Source: Dendrophyllia cribrosa (taxonomy: Eukaryota; Cnidaria; Anthozoa; Scleractinia; Dendrophylliidae). From it: a stretch of 64,000 nt of DNA. Made by a program: the position numbers and the translations under genes. The stretch lies in the NCBI GenBank assembly GCA_024195265.1, contig JAJLRJ010000006.1, positions 3,711,407 to 3,775,406 on the forward strand, written 5' to 3'. Positions 32,382 through 44,611 of this stretch are shown here, in pieces (position 1 is the stretch's first letter; the number at the start of each line of letters is the position of its first letter). Under the pieces are notes generated by a model. The model saw only the letters and a list, made by a program, of their open reading frames with translations. It did not search any database and had not been told where the DNA came from.

Positions 32382-34814
32382 CTATACTACATCGATCATG
32401 TCATTGATGCGATAGCTCCATAAAATGCTATTCTCACTACATAATTAATTAGCTCGTAGAGGAAGTTTTTAAAAGTAATCTCTTCGCATTCCCCCGTGAT
32501 AGCGCACGCTTGTAGTGGTAGTAATGCTTTGCGCTCCTTGAGTGTAAATTTGGTCGCTCCGCCTAAAACGTGGTCCTTTCATCGGTACTCCGGGACGACA
32601 GTCGCCTTTCGCGACCCACCCACCCGCCCCGCTGGTGGCGGTTGACGAGCTAAGTGTATATCCTCGCTAAGATCATCCTAGCGCTAGGATCATCCGAGCT
32701 CCATGTAAACGGCCTCGGGAGCCCCAAGGTTATCTTCGCTTTTGTTATTGTCGCCTACCGTCTTGCTTTGCAACCGCGCCGAACTCAAAGGTATCGGGGC
32801 CATACTGCCGAATTTCACGTAAACCAAATGAAAAGTTGATCCTGGATACCGCATTTACGCGTGTAAATTAAATGAACCTTCTAGGATCATCCTAGCACTA
32901 GGATAATCCTCTTTCCATGTAAATAGGGCCATAGAACGACAAATTTGTGTTGTGGTCCGCCAAAGGTGGGAATGATATTGTAGACCGCGTAGGGACTGAA
33001 ACTAAGTACAACATTTGGCGACCATCTTACTTAGGACAGTATGTGTGGTTGGTATCTGGTCGTTCAAAGTATGTCTTCGTCGAAGTCTCGTAAAATATAT
33101 CTTATCGGTACCGTGTGAAGTGCGAAGAATGCGAGATGTAGAAGCTCATTCTCGCATCGTTCACAGCGGTAGAAAAGTAAAATGTCAGCGAGTGCTAGAA
33201 TCATCATCATGACGAATAAACATGACGTCACGAGTTTCATTCGGGCAAATTAAGTTCAGCACCCCCGACAAAATTTTTCCCGTACGCCGATGTCACAGCG
33301 AATGGCTAAACGAGTGCAAAGCAGACATTCAGCAAGGAAACTGCGCAAAGGGTTTAACTTCAGAAGCTTTGAAGGATGAAAGGAGGTCAGCGAAATAGAA
33401 AGTGGTGGTGCGGGAATAAAATCTGAAAAGAACGAGTGGAGAGGTGTAAAGAACAAAAAGGTCAAACAATAAACTAGAACTGGAGAAAATTGATATTTTC
33501 CAACGAAAGTCGGATTGTGCTTGGGACAAACAACCGTGTTTTATTTGGCGGAAAGACGACGTAAATTATACAGTCGATATGTAATTTGTCCGCGCAAAGT
33601 CTCCAGGAAATAATTGGCTGTACACTCTATCCCTGATCCACTGTACAATATTAGTAAAATGACGAGCGAACTCACTAAATATTGCAAACCTAGATTTCAG
33701 GTAAACTGTTCTAAAACTAGCGGGCGGAAAAATGTAAACAACCGCCGCCGCATTGAAAGTGAAACTATAAACTTAAGTTACTGATCCTAGTTTTACGCAA
33801 GACTAAACTAAATGTAATGAATGTGTTACCTAGCTCGAATTATCTCACGCTATCTCGAAAAAATATTTCTGTTTATATTGTAGCCTGCGAATACAGCCGC
33901 CTCTCATCGCTCCCGGCCGCTAGGGGCGTTCGCGTCTAAGATATGGTCGCCAGTTGCGAGGATTAATCTTATCTGTCGTTAGAAAATGTTCACCTCTGTG
34001 TTCAATCTATCTGTACTATGTTTAATATTTTGACGTAACAAGCAAGTCAGCTTCAGGCTCTTTATAGTTTTATCGGCGGTGAAGAGGTTTTTCTGTTTTT
34101 GCCAATTTAGCCGATCGGATATCGCGCAACTGAGTTACTGATATTTTAAACGGCGTCACTCCTGCACGTGTGGATGAATGAACATTTATCGGCGATACAT
34201 GGGAAGAAGAATATTGTAATTGTCATCATCAGCCTGCTTTTAGCGGAAAGACTACCTTCAGAATCACGGCACCACAATGGCCGCGGACAAAAACGGCAGT
34301 TTCTTTCGCTAATATTTTAACGGCAAAGATGGAAACAGAAATAATAAACCATTGCACTAAGAAATAAATGCGCGCGCAAGAAAATGTTATCATGTGTGTC
34401 TACATCCTCATGGACAAATGAATCACAACCTTTGCTCAGACGGATCTATAAAGAACCTCCCCTTATTTCATACAAAAGGGGTAGATTTTTAAAAGACTTA
34501 AAAGACATACTGATCAGGGCTAAACTGTAAAACTCAAACCAACCTAAAACCGATTGAACAAAAATCATAAAAAAAAAAAAACACGCCAGGCGCTAGTAGG
34601 ATTTGTGATAGACCTGTCAACACATTTCATTTCATTTGGTTTCACTGCATACACATTTTTAAAATTATACGAGATTAGCGACGGTTGATTTACGTCATCA
34701 GTACGAAATTTCTCAAAGTAAATCGTAGGCGCTTTCTCGCGCGAACTCCCCTAGCGGCTGGTAACGATGAGAGGCGGCTGTATTTGCAGGTTATTTATAT
34801 TGCTGCGTAGTAAT
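32382..34814 (+). repeat. Repeat family R, copy 1 (DIRS-like derivative)
   Basis: Nearly identical to 44611-46992 and 54403-56774. The first about 220 bp (TATTCTCACTRCATAATTAATTAG.. to GGTGGCGGTTGACG) resemble the A repeat of the tyrosine-recombinase element at 50318, so R is probably a coding-free derivative of that group. It contains an ATCCTAGCGCTAGGAT palindrome (32676-32691) and, at its right end, the MITE at 33881-34793. Copies 1 and 2 share an extra about 45 bp at the left. Frames conserved among copies simply follow DNA identity. Confidence 0.85.
33881..34793. mobile_element. MITE in R copy 1, 9-bp TSD
   Basis: Inverted ends TAGCCTGCGAATACAGCCGC / GCGGCTGTATTTGCAGGTTA and a 9-bp duplication TTTATATTG (33872-33880, 34794-34802). 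A 9-bp duplication fits the Mutator group. No ORF. The same insertion is in R copies 2 and 3, so it predates their spread. Confidence 0.78.
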
Positions 34815-36639
34815 TAACAACTGGCGATGTCCCGCTTTGTTAAGCACCATTTTTTCCCTTTGATTAAAAACACTATATATTACTGTAACAAGATAGTAGT
34901 AATCATAGATTATAGTGCGTCTCCTTATAAATTATACCGTAGCACCTCGTCTTGACCTACGTAGTACTCATGAGATATGTCACGCAGGCAAAAACGTCGG
35001 ACCGACGTCAAACAAATTCACGCTCTCGCCGTGGAAAATCCTTCAATTCTGCCGTGTACGTTGTGTACTCCGAAAGGTCTCAGATTTTTCCGACATAAAT
35101 AGTATATTTGTCTTGATTTCATTTCGGTTTATATTTCTCCGATTCTGAAATGATGCGCCTCAGTACTTGGTGTGATATCCGCAAGGATTTTACCGACTAA
35201 ATAAATGTAGATATCTCAATGTCTGGAAGTTGCATTCGGCATATGTTTAATCAGTTGAGCATGGACAAAGGTTCTTCTCCGGAGCTGATTGCTGTGAAAT
35301 CAACCCAAAAGTTGTCATAGTTTTCTCTCTTCTACGAACGTAGTTTGCTTTCAATGCTGTCACGTAATTTATAATATAAACACGCGCAAGCGATCTCAAG
35401 GTCAAGCTACATGTAGGTCACGTACGCGAACAGTATTAGCTAGTAGTTATTTTGATCTGTTTTGAATGAAGTCCAGAAATTTTCATTGCTCTCTCTCAAG
35501 CGAATATTAATCCTTGCAATGAGACAAAGGACGAGTCAGTTGAATTCTTAGATGGGCAGGCGTTCGCCTGGCGCGGCCGGCAAGACATACAGCGAATCGC
35601 TCCATAGAACATCGCGAAGAAGAGACGTCGGTATTTAGGTGAAAGCTTTCTAAATCAGGCAAAGAACCACAGAAAAATAACGTCTTGTTAGATTCCAAAG
35701 AAACCCAACAACTAACTTGGTCCGAAGAAGAACCTTCGTCCATTTCCACTGTGTATACTTTTAGACATTAAGATATTGAGCCGTACCGTACGATTTCAAA
35801 ATCGGGAAAATATCCGAAACTAAATCAAGACAAATAGGTTATTTACATTTGACATTTCGGAGCACTCAGCTCCCCAGGTTTAAATGGATTGTGCCTGATT
35901 TCCACGCGCTGGAAATGCCGGATACTATTGTGACGTTTCAAGATGGCGTAGACTTGCACACAAGTCGACTGCGAAACGGACTTTGAGAAAGTCTAAAGAT
36001 GGCGCAGATTTGGTACCGACACTTTCCTCGATTCGTTCCGCCTAGACGACGCGCTAAGCATGCTGGATACTATTGTGACGTTTCAAGATGGCGCAGATTT
36101 GGTACCGACACTTTTCTCGATTCGTTCCGCCTAGCCGACAAGATTAGGAAGCGTCTCCTTCGTCGACGCAATATGAAACCTCCCAGAATCTTTTGCACCC
36201 TTTGCTCTTAGATTGTTGGAGTGAACTGAAATCTCCTCCTTCCTCTCCTCCTTCCTATTATTTGTTTTAATAGTTTCACAAACCTTCCTCCTCCTCCTCC
36301 TCCTCCTCCTCCTCCTCCTCCTCCCCCATCGCCTTCCTTTTGCTTCCACGTACTCCTAAAAAATCACCAAAAAAAATCACAAAACATTACGTAACATTCA
36401 TCTAAAAACTTATGATGGCATTTATGATTTGGTTGTTGTTGCTACTCCGGTGGGGGAGCGAAACAGAAAAATTCGGTATCAATTAAGTTGTACTCCCTGA
36501 CTCCTTTCTTATATGTCATAGATAGGCGAAAACGAGAAGATTGTTACACGAGTTTTACGTACAAGTGGACCTTTTAAACTTCCAAGATTTGGAATTACCA
36601 CTGAATTGAAATTGATCGAGTACATTGTTCGCCGGAAAC
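34815..36639. other. No confident gene; local tandem duplication and microsatellite
   Basis: An 80-codon minus frame at 35507-35749 (starting MEMDEGSSSDQ) could be a first exon but has no known motif. A segment with ATACTATTGTGACGTTTC and TTGGTACCGACACTTT..CTCGATTCGTTCCGCCTAG is duplicated in tandem (about 35918-36060 and 36062-36138). A (CTC)n microsatellite runs 36283-36324 and creates an artificial arginine-run frame on the other strand. Confidence 0.5.
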
Positions 36640-36905
36640 ATATTCAAAAGCTGACGTTTCGAGCGTCTACCCTTCGCTAGAGCTGCAAATAAATAAATTG
36701 AGGAGTTGTGTATGGTTTATATATCGAACAGATCTAGAGGAGCTACGCTGTTGGTGGAAACATGGCAACGTTTAGTAGCAATGCTGTATTGCCCTGATAA
36801 TGCAAAATGAGGCCCCATACAATTATGTAAAGGGTTGTAAATGTTATGTCGAGAAACTGGTTTAGATGCGTCTTGTTTTCATCGGCCCTCGAAGTCGCCT
36901 AGGTG
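36640..36905 (-). pseudogene. Decayed PLE 3' end with hammerhead-like motif
   Basis: On the minus strand, CGAAGGGTAGACGCTCGAAA (36654-36675 region) is a variant of the PLE hammerhead core, and GAGCTACGCTGTTGGTGGAAA and AACTGGTTTAGATGCGTCTT match the 3' UTR and GIY-YIG end of the PLE at 1545-1780. It is an old, diverged fragment. Confidence 0.65.
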
Positions 36906-36983
36906 TTAAGGGTACTCTCAACTTTCGCGGGTGTCCTTTGGAAAAAAATCGTACCTGCGCCAGCTTCAAGAGTAATACACGTA

Positions 36984-37041
36984 TAACAAACCATTTATCA
37001 ATACAAAGCTTTTAAGCTTTGTATTGATAAATGGTTTGTTA
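36984..37041. repeat. Short palindrome
   Basis: TAACAAACCATTTATCAATA.. pairs with its inverse through the AAAGCTTTTAAGCTTT centre: about 28-bp arms, no visible mismatch. Confidence 0.85.
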
Positions 37042-38623
37042 TTACATTTGTTAAAACAAATGAAGTTTGCGATAGAAATATCATTTTAGCAACTTTATCT
37101 TTTTACGAAGAGCCAGAAGTCGATAAACCGCCAAACGACCGAGGGTTGTTCAATTTAATTGATTGGGTCACAGGGCGCCCACACAATCTGTTTGTGTAAC
37201 ATAACCGTTTGTAATTTTATAGTCTGTCTCAGACCGATTTATTTTTAGCCCACCGTGGGCGAAGCGAACGTGTGCGAGTGCGAGCGCGTAGCGCGAGAAC
37301 GAGCCCCTAGGGCGACAGAAAAAATAAATAGGGTCTGTGGACTTCTTAAAAAGGGTGTCTGTAAAACGCGGACCGGATGGCAGCGGATGGCGGATAATAA
37401 AGTGCGGATAATAAAATGCGGATGATAAAATGCGGATGGAAAAAAAAATTGCAAAAAATTCCTTATGACTTTTACAAAAAAAAAATAGAAATATATTAAT
37501 AATAATAATGACAAATAAGCAATAATAATAATGACAAATAAGCAGGAAACAGGATCTTTATTGTTGAAACTGCATGTCGTAAAGTATTTAACAATGAAAA
37601 ATTAAATTTCAACTTGCATTCGCCTTTCATGTTCTCAGATAAAGCATTTTCTATTTCACCCTATACTAGTTACTGAGCGTGAAGGGTCCATAACCCAGGA
37701 TCACAAATCCCATTTCCCACACACACACACACATTCATGACCAGCAAAGCCGCGTAATCAACTGGCTCGAACTCACACAAGCGTGCAAACATACATCGAT
37801 TACCGTTACTCCTTGTTTTTATATTGCATTACATAACTTATGATATCGTAAAAAGTTCGTACAGGTCACAACAAGTCAATATTTATTCCAATGTTCTGAA
37901 CGAAAACAAATTCAAAACTGTAACTGCAACACGAACGTAACTGTGTTTACCGTATACACGGGGGGGGGGAGCTTATATCCGGGAAGGGGACTGATAACCA
38001 AAATTTTTTCCAGGTAGATGGACCTATAGAATGGGGTATTAAAAATTGGCCGATTTCTAGAGCGGGATATAATTTTGAATGCAATATTCTTTCAAACTGA
38101 CAGGGTCCAACTTTGGAGACCGGGGCGGCATATACCCACCTAAAACACACCCGAGTAGCACACTCACTTTTTCTTATCAACTGCATCACCTTCCTGACTC
38201 TTCAACGAACCAGATACAAACACGAATAAAAAGTCAGCAAAGATTGTTTGTGAAGCAAATTAACAGGTGAAGTTCAATCGAATTTAAGAACTCTACTAAC
38301 TTACCGTTTCCTAAACACAGATTTTAAAAGCCCGTAATCGTCAGACTCGCCGGACTCCATCCTCAAACACGTGCAGACTGCACAATTGGTCAAACGTTAC
38401 CTAGGGAAGGGGCTCGAAACGCAACATTCATATATTTTCTAACTAGGGTTGAGTGAGGCATGACGTGGAACTTGAAGAAAGTTTGGACAATAAAGTTACT
38501 GTTTCGTGTCATTTTAAGTTATTTCTGTTTCTTTTCTTTCTTTTTTTTTTTTTGTAAAAATCATAGGGATTAATTATTTTTCTATTTTTTTTTTCTATCC
38601 GCATTTTATCATCCGCATTTTGT

Positions 38624-41600
38624 GACAATGGAAATTTTTGATCTAGTAGATATTCAAAGAGTACGCCATCCAAATTTGAAAGTATATTCTTATGTATCTA
38701 AAGCTTTCAACGTCAAATCTAGATTAGATTTTTTCCTAATTGCAAAGAACTTGTCAAAACATGCTAAAAACACAGGAATTAAAACCTCGATAGCCCCGGA
38801 CCATAAAACAGTTTATCTTTGTTTGTCGTGGCCAGACAACTCCCCAAGGGGACCGGGGTTTTGGAAATTTAATAACACCTTATTGGAAGACGACAATTAT
38901 TTATTTAAAATTCGTGAACTATTGCCACGACTTCGTAAGAAATATGATTACTTAGAAGACAAAAGATTAGTATGGGAATTAATCAAAATGGAAATACGTG
39001 AAAACACCATTTCTTTCACTAAAAGGAAAGCTAAGGCTGCTTTTAAAAGGGAAATGGAAATTTCTAAGCGGTTAGACGAGCTAGATCACAAAATTTGCAA
39101 CAGTGATAACGTATTTGATATGGATCAGACTTTAAATGAATACGAGAACCTTAAAACGGAGATTCAATCAATATATGAAGAGAAGGGGCACGCGGCAATC
39201 TTTCGATCGAAATGCCGATGGGTGGAAAAAGGAGAGCGACCAACTAAATACTTTTTTAATCTAGAGAAGCAAAACTATAGTAAGAAGACCATTACCGAAC
39301 TTGGTGACGATGACACAGATGTAACAATAAAGGAAGAGGCCATAATCTTAGAAACAATCGAGAAATTTTATGAAGATCTATATAGCTCCAAAACAACTGT
39401 ATCCCAAGAGGCTTTCGATGAATTCATTAAGGATACTGAAATCCCAAAACTGAATAATGAAGACCAGAATCAAATAGAAGGGCCTCTCACCTTGGGGAAT
39501 GTGAAAAGGTGCTGGAAACATTCAAGGATAATAAATCACCAGGTGTTGACGGTTTTACCGCCGAGTTTTATAAGCATTTCTTCGATTTGATAGGAATCGA
39601 TTTAATAGAAAGCTTAAATCAAGCATTTAAGGATGGAGAGCTCTCCATCTCGCAGAGAAGGGGAGTTATAACTTTGATACCCAAAGAAGATTCAAATTTA
39701 CTGGATCTACAGAATTGGAGACCTATCACTCTATTGAACATCGATTATAAAATTGCATCTAAAACATTGGCTAAAAGAATAGAATCAGTACTTCCAAAAC
39801 TTGTTCATACGGATCAAACAGGTTTCATGAAAGGTCGATACATTGGGGAGAACTTACGGTTAATAAATGATGTAATGGAATATACAATGTCAGAGAACAA
39901 AGGGGGAATTTTAGTATCATTAGATTTTAAAAAAGCGTTTGATACCTTGGAATGGGAATTTATAATGAAGATATTAGACCTTTTCAATCTCGGTGATAAT
40001 ATTAAAAAATGGATCAAATTGTTCTACACAAATATTGAAAGCACAGTATTGAATAATGGATTTGCCACTAACTGGTTTAAACCAACAAGAGGCGTCAGAC
40101 AGGGCTGCCCGCTCTCCCCCTATTTTTTCATTCTGGGATCAGAAATACTATCAAATAAACTTCGCCAGACAATCGAAATTAAAGGAATTAATTTATTTGG
40201 AACCACCGTCAAGGTTAGCCAATTCGCAGATGACACAAACCTATTCTGCGCTGATGTTACTTCTGTAGAAAACGCCCTTATCACGGTTACCAGATTTGGA
40301 TCTATCTCAGGTTTAAAACTAAATGTAAAAAAGACTAAGGCGATGTGGTTGGGGAAGTGGTCTAAGAACAGAACCACACCATTACAATTAAAGTGGGTAA
40401 ATGAACCTGTCAAAATATTGGGGGTTTACTTTTCGTATGATGAAAATAAGAACAAGCATTTTAATTTTGATCTAAAGATCCAAAAATTACAAACGAGGTT
40501 GAATATGTGGAAAGGACGAAATTTAACACTGCTTGGAAAAGTTTTAATTATAAAATCTCTTGGGTTATCACAAATGGTCTATTCAGCATCTAACGTCAAC
40601 GTTCCTACCGAAACGAATCGCACCATCAAAAGCAAACTTTTTGGTTTTCTCTGGAACAATAAAAATGATAAAATCAAAAGAAAAAGCCTGTATCAAGATT
40701 ATGATAAAGGAGGAATCCGAATGGTCGATGTTGATTTAATGATTAAGGGACTAAGACTTTCATGGATATCAAGACTCTTAGATTCCGATGGTCAAAATTG
40801 GAAATCTATACCGGATCATTTCTTTAAAAAACTTGGAGGATTAAACTTTCTGCTTAGATGTAATTACGATGCAAAATATGTAGACCCTAAACTACCTTCT
40901 TTTTATAAAGATATTTTATCCTTTTTTGCGGAACTCAAGTCTCAATACAAATATGAGCAGGGTCACGAAACAATCCTTTTTAATAATAGAGCTATACTAA
41001 TCGAAGGAAAGCCCTTCTTCTTACGGGAATGGTTTTCTAAAGGAATTATTTGCATCAAGGATCTTCTAAACGAAAATGGACAAGTTATGCCCTTCCATGA
41101 ATTTCGAACGAAATATGGATGCAACACTAACTTTCTAAACTTTTACCAAGTAATTAAGGCCATCCCTGAAACACTATTGACCAGGGCTCGTAACATGGAA
41201 CCCCCTATTAAAGAACATTTTTTAGGAAATTATACTAAGCTTCAGTTAGCTGAAAATATTTCGATAGATCTGAGGAAGGCTAAGGCAAAATAATTCTACT
41301 GGCTATTAAATATCAAAATCAATAACACTCTTCCTTCTGGCCCCCAAAAATGGAGTAATAATTTAAATCTAAATCAGTCCGAATGGGAGCACATTTTTAA
41401 ATCATTAAACCGTCAATGTAAAGAAAATAAAATGAAAGAGTTTAATTACAAATTTATACACAGAATCATAGTTACCAAGAAAGAATTATATCGTTTTGGA
41501 ATCAAACAAGATAGTAATTGCTTATACTGTGGAAATGAGGATTCTATTGAACATACTTTTATATTCTGCCAATTTTCTAAGGCTTTCCAGCGTAGGGTCA

Positions 41601-41815
41601 TAAAGTGGTTCAACGAGGCCAATCATACCAACCTACAGCCATCTACGAAAGAAATTTTATTTGGATTATTCCCCAGTACATCATTTGCCAGTAAATCTCT
41701 TTTAAGATTATTTAACTACACCTTGCTATATATGCACTATTATATTTACACTAATAAACTCCATAACAGATCAATCACTCTCCTAGATTTTGTGAATAAA
41801 GTAAGTACAAAATAG
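38624..41815 (+). pseudogene. LINE ORF2: endonuclease end, reverse transcriptase, C-terminal CCHC
   Basis: The open part starts with the end of an APE-type endonuclease (SRLDFFLI, APDHKTVYL), followed by a helical linker and WVEKGERPTKYFFNLEK, a motif of the L1/Tx1 group. A one-base loss near 39508 moves the frame. RT motifs follow: NKSPGVDGFTAEFYK, TLIPKED, NWRPITLLNIDYKI, VSLDFKKAFDTLEW, RGVRQGCPLSPYFF and the catalytic SQFADDT (40220). After a TAA at 41291 the same frame continues to a CLYCGNEDSIEHTFIFC zinc motif and the stop at 41813-41815. The loss of the 5' half, the frameshift and the stop make it dead. Confidence 0.92.
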
Positions 41816-42123
41816 AAAATAGAAAACATAAACTAGAATCTAATTCTCTTATTTAATTATTTAACTATTGAAAATGCTCCTAAAAGAGATCGTCTTAATA
41901 AACTTACGATTATTTTTGCCAACGTCTTGTAAGTAAAGAAATTTATGTATGTACCTGATAGTAATAATGTAAATTTTGTAAGTATTATTGTATGTATTGT
42001 AATTAGTAGTAGTTTAAGTTCAAGTTGTTATTGACTTTTTTTCCTGTAAGTGTTGTAAAATGTTTGTACCTGCAAGCAAATAAAAATAAAAGTTACCTAA
42101 AAAAAAAAAATAAAAAAAAAAAA
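38624..42123 (+). mobile_element. 5'-truncated L1/Tx1-like LINE
   Basis: Inserted in the right TIR of the Mutator-like element with a 13-bp duplication ATCCGCATTTTGT (38611-38623, 42124-42136). It begins inside the endonuclease region and ends in an A-rich tail with AATAAA (42079-42123). Typical of target-primed reverse transcription with 5' truncation. Confidence 0.93.
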
Positions 42124-42342
42124 ATCCGCATTTTGTTATCCGCATTTTATTATCCGCATTTTATTATCCGCCATCCGCCATCCGCCGCCATCCGGTCCGC
42201 GTTTTACAGACACCCTCTTAAAAAAGTGAATTTAGGTTTTTCCTGAAAAAGAAAAGTGCCATTGGCTAAAAGGCGATTAAACTGTCATCAAAATGTCAAC
42301 GGCCATCAGTTGCGCGTCATATGATTAACAACAACTGCTATC

Positions 42343-44367
42343 CATGTACTCATAGGGATAGACGCCCTTGCGGAGTAATAGGCCTCTTTTGGCTTGGTTA
42401 GTTATAAGCCGCTTTGTGATATCGAAGTCCTCTGGCTTATTGGAGCCTACAAGGTTGTCTAGGCTAGAGCACATGAACTGCAAGCTGTCAATGAACCTGA
42501 GTCTGCCGAGAGAGAATGAGATGTATTTCTCCATATTGTTTGGGATGCATCTCAGATTGGGTGTGCCCTCGATCTCGGCGATGTGCTGCATCAGATGGTG
42601 AGCGTCGTAGCCTTTCAGATTATAAAAGACAACCGGAATGATTGTTTTCTTTGGGTCGATTCGGAAGTAGCTCCGGTTACAAGCATTGTGGGCTGCACCG
42701 CGATACTTACCAGTTATGTGGCAGTGATCTCTGACAGCGTCTCTGAATTGTGGGCGTAAAAGAGGCTGGCCACATTCAATGCAGTCACTCTCTTCTTCAA
42801 CATCGTCTGGCTTAGGCTGCCTCTTGGCCCACTTGCCGTCATCTGGTTTGAATCGATTGTAGAGTTCGAAAAAGCAAGGTATTCGGCTACCAGGATATTT
42901 TGTGTGCCTGTGAGCCTTGCCGATGTATTCACCCGTGTCTGAGTGAAAGAAATCGACCTCATCACGTTGGTTGTGCTTGACAAGGTCCTTCTTGCAGATG
43001 TGACAAATGGTTGCAGTGTAGAAGTCATGCCGGTCTTGTCCTGTTATTTGCAGCGGCACCTTCTGCTTTAGTGATTCCCTTAACTCGAGTTCAGTTTCAA
43101 CAAGAGCAGCAAGAAACCTTTGCACACAGTCTTCACCTTTGCACACAGTCTTCACCCCGGTAAAGGAAGTCTTTCACCACCTCTCCATCAGATCGTACAG
43201 CAATGAAGGAAAAGCCACAGGGTTTGTGGATCTCTGTCTGCGTTGTGCTGCTTTTGCCGGGTGCTGGTATGCATATGTCAACCTTCTCGATGATGCTCTC
43301 GCTGTCAGCGTAGATGATAAACGGCGCCTTCATCTGCCTCTGGTAGTTTGTGAACTGCAGAGTGTTTTTGCCTTTCTCAGGCATATCGATTCTTGTTGGG
43401 CGAGAGGCGGCTCCTATGCATAGAGTGCGGTGTTTCTCGAGGACTCCTTCCGATGTGTAGCCCTGCAAGCACCTAGTGCAGAAGTGCAAACGGTGGCCAA
43501 TGCATTGTTGTTGGCTATAAAGAAGCCTGCTTAGGCTCTTTATGTAGCAGTAGTGAAACTTCGTATTGCCAGTGTGGTTATCAGTCTTTGTGATGAGCAT
43601 GAGGTTGACACTTGGTATGTCAGGGACATCCATCTCGCTCACATGATAGATCACTACCTTACTGCCATCCCAGCCTAGAACGTTGATTGCAATGTCGTTC
43701 TGCTTCTCGATCTTTGGAATCTCATGCAAGGGTGTTGGAAAGGAGATGTCTGTGAAGTTGAAGACGTCTTCTCGAGGATATTGGCTTGGCCTGTCAGAGT
43801 GTGCAATGGCAGGGAAGAATGCTGCTTTCAAAGCCCACTTAATACAAGCATCATCTCTATTTTTGCCGTTTATGATGGCTTGCTTTGCCTTGAGCTTTGG
43901 TGGGAGAGGGATATATGAACCGCCTCTTATTGGATTGTTTCTAGAGAAGTCGAAAAGACAGTTCTGATACCATCGAAGACCCATCCTGAACCTCTTTCTG
44001 TCCAGCCAGCGACTTTCTCTCTAAGTTGGTCTATTCTATCCCTGAGTTTTCTTTTTACTTCTTTGCGATTGAAAACGTTTTGGATGGTTGGGTTGCCATC
44101 TCCTCCTACGTAGCATTGTTCCCTCACTTCACCTTCGTCTGTCTGCTTCTTAATGTCTAGTAAGACTGTGTATTGAAACTTCAAAGGTCCAAGATCGTAG
44201 GATTGCTCTTCTATGACGTCGAGCATATTGTCAAAGACTTCATTCTGAAACAGAAGAAGATCCTTTTTACCAAGATCAGGTGGAACATCCATTCGGTAAC
44301 TGGCAAGCCATCCGTGGTAACCTCCATGTGCTCTGTTGAAGTTGGGTGCAACGTTTGCCATTGCCAT
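42343..44367 (-). pseudogene. Protein-primed type-B DNA polymerase, N-terminal two thirds (copy 1)
   Basis: The likely start is the ATG at 44367, aligned with copy 2, although the frame is open from 44403. Breaks: a one-base deletion near 43966; a 19-bp tandem duplication at 43118-43155; truncation at 42343, so the polymerase palm motifs are missing. In order: N-terminal region, zinc finger CTRCLQGYTSEGVLEKHR (C-x2-C..H..C), Exo I YADSES, CHICKKDL and an endonuclease VII-like DHCHITGKYRGAAHNACN, Exo II NLKGYDAHH, then KYISFSLGRLRFIDSLQF and a YPYEYMDS end. This layout is that of Polinton/adintovirus-type PolB in animal genomes. It would replicate a linear, protein-capped DNA. A palindrome and promoter-like block lie upstream. 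Confidence 0.82.
43118..43155. repeat. 19-bp tandem duplication disrupting PolB copy 1
   Basis: CTTTGCACACAGTCTTCAC is present twice, head to tail (43118-43136, 43137-43155). The extra 19 bp shift the frame and repeat the GEDCVQR codons, splitting the gene into two overlapping frames. Confidence 0.92.
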
Positions 44368-44373
44368 GTGGGG

Positions 44374-44408
44374 GTTATATACACAGGGTTTACGTTTCTT
44401 CAATTGGC
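44374..44408 (-). promoter_or_regulatory. Conserved upstream block of PolB copy 1
   Basis: On the minus strand: CCAATTGAAGAAA, a 3-4-nt gap, AAACCCTG, then TATATAAC about 7 nt before the proposed ATG. The same order occurs at 50076-50107. The TATA-like box is too close to the ATG for a usual 30-nt TATA-start distance, so transcription might begin inside the ORF and use the conserved Met about 25 codons in. Confidence 0.5.
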
Positions 44409-44491
44409 TATACCAGGCCGGTGTGGGTTGTGCTGCCGGGTTTGGGTAGTTGAAAAATTGGTAGTCTAAACAAAGTCTTTCGCTCTAGTGA

Positions 44492-44611
44492 GTAGTTAGT
44501 ACAGTGCTAAACCGGGGTAACCCCGACATATTAAAATAAGGGGTCCGAGCCGGCGAGGACCCCTTATTTTAATATGTCGGGGTGGCCCCGGTTTAGCACT
44601 GTACTAACTAC
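44492..44611. repeat. Palindrome upstream of PolB copy 1
   Basis: From GTAGTTAGTACAGTGC to its inverse GCACTGTACTAACTAC. Arms of about 55 bp with a 2-base mismatch and a small GC-rich centre (GAGCCGGCGA). Outer 8 bases GTAGTTAG are shared with the palindrome at 49884. Possible terminal hairpin of the PolB element. Confidence 0.88.

Larger units (their letters stand above)
37353..42215. mobile_element. Mutator-like non-autonomous element with iteron TIRs, split by a LINE
   Basis: Ends GGGTGTCTGTAAAACGCGGA (37353) and its inverse at 42196-42215, with 9-bp duplication TCTTAAAAA (37344-37352, 42216-42224). Each inverted end carries tandem GCGGATAATAAAAT-type units (37380-37440; 38596-38623 continuing at 42137-42185). 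Without the LINE it is about 1.36 kb. The interior (37440-38595) has no recognisable gene; it has AT-rich sequence and a TAATAATAATGACAAATAAGC duplication near 37500-37540. Confidence 0.82.

Noticed and set aside
32654..32839. 61-codon ORF (MYILAKIILALG..) conserved in all three R copies
   Set aside because: Conservation equals that of the surrounding DNA; no codon-type pattern and no domain.
33256..33529. Minus-strand 66-69-codon ORFs in R copies
   Set aside because: Also conserved only because the repeats are near-identical; composition is low-information.
36131..36349. Arginine-run ORF
   Set aside because: Produced by the (CTC)n microsatellite on the opposite strand.
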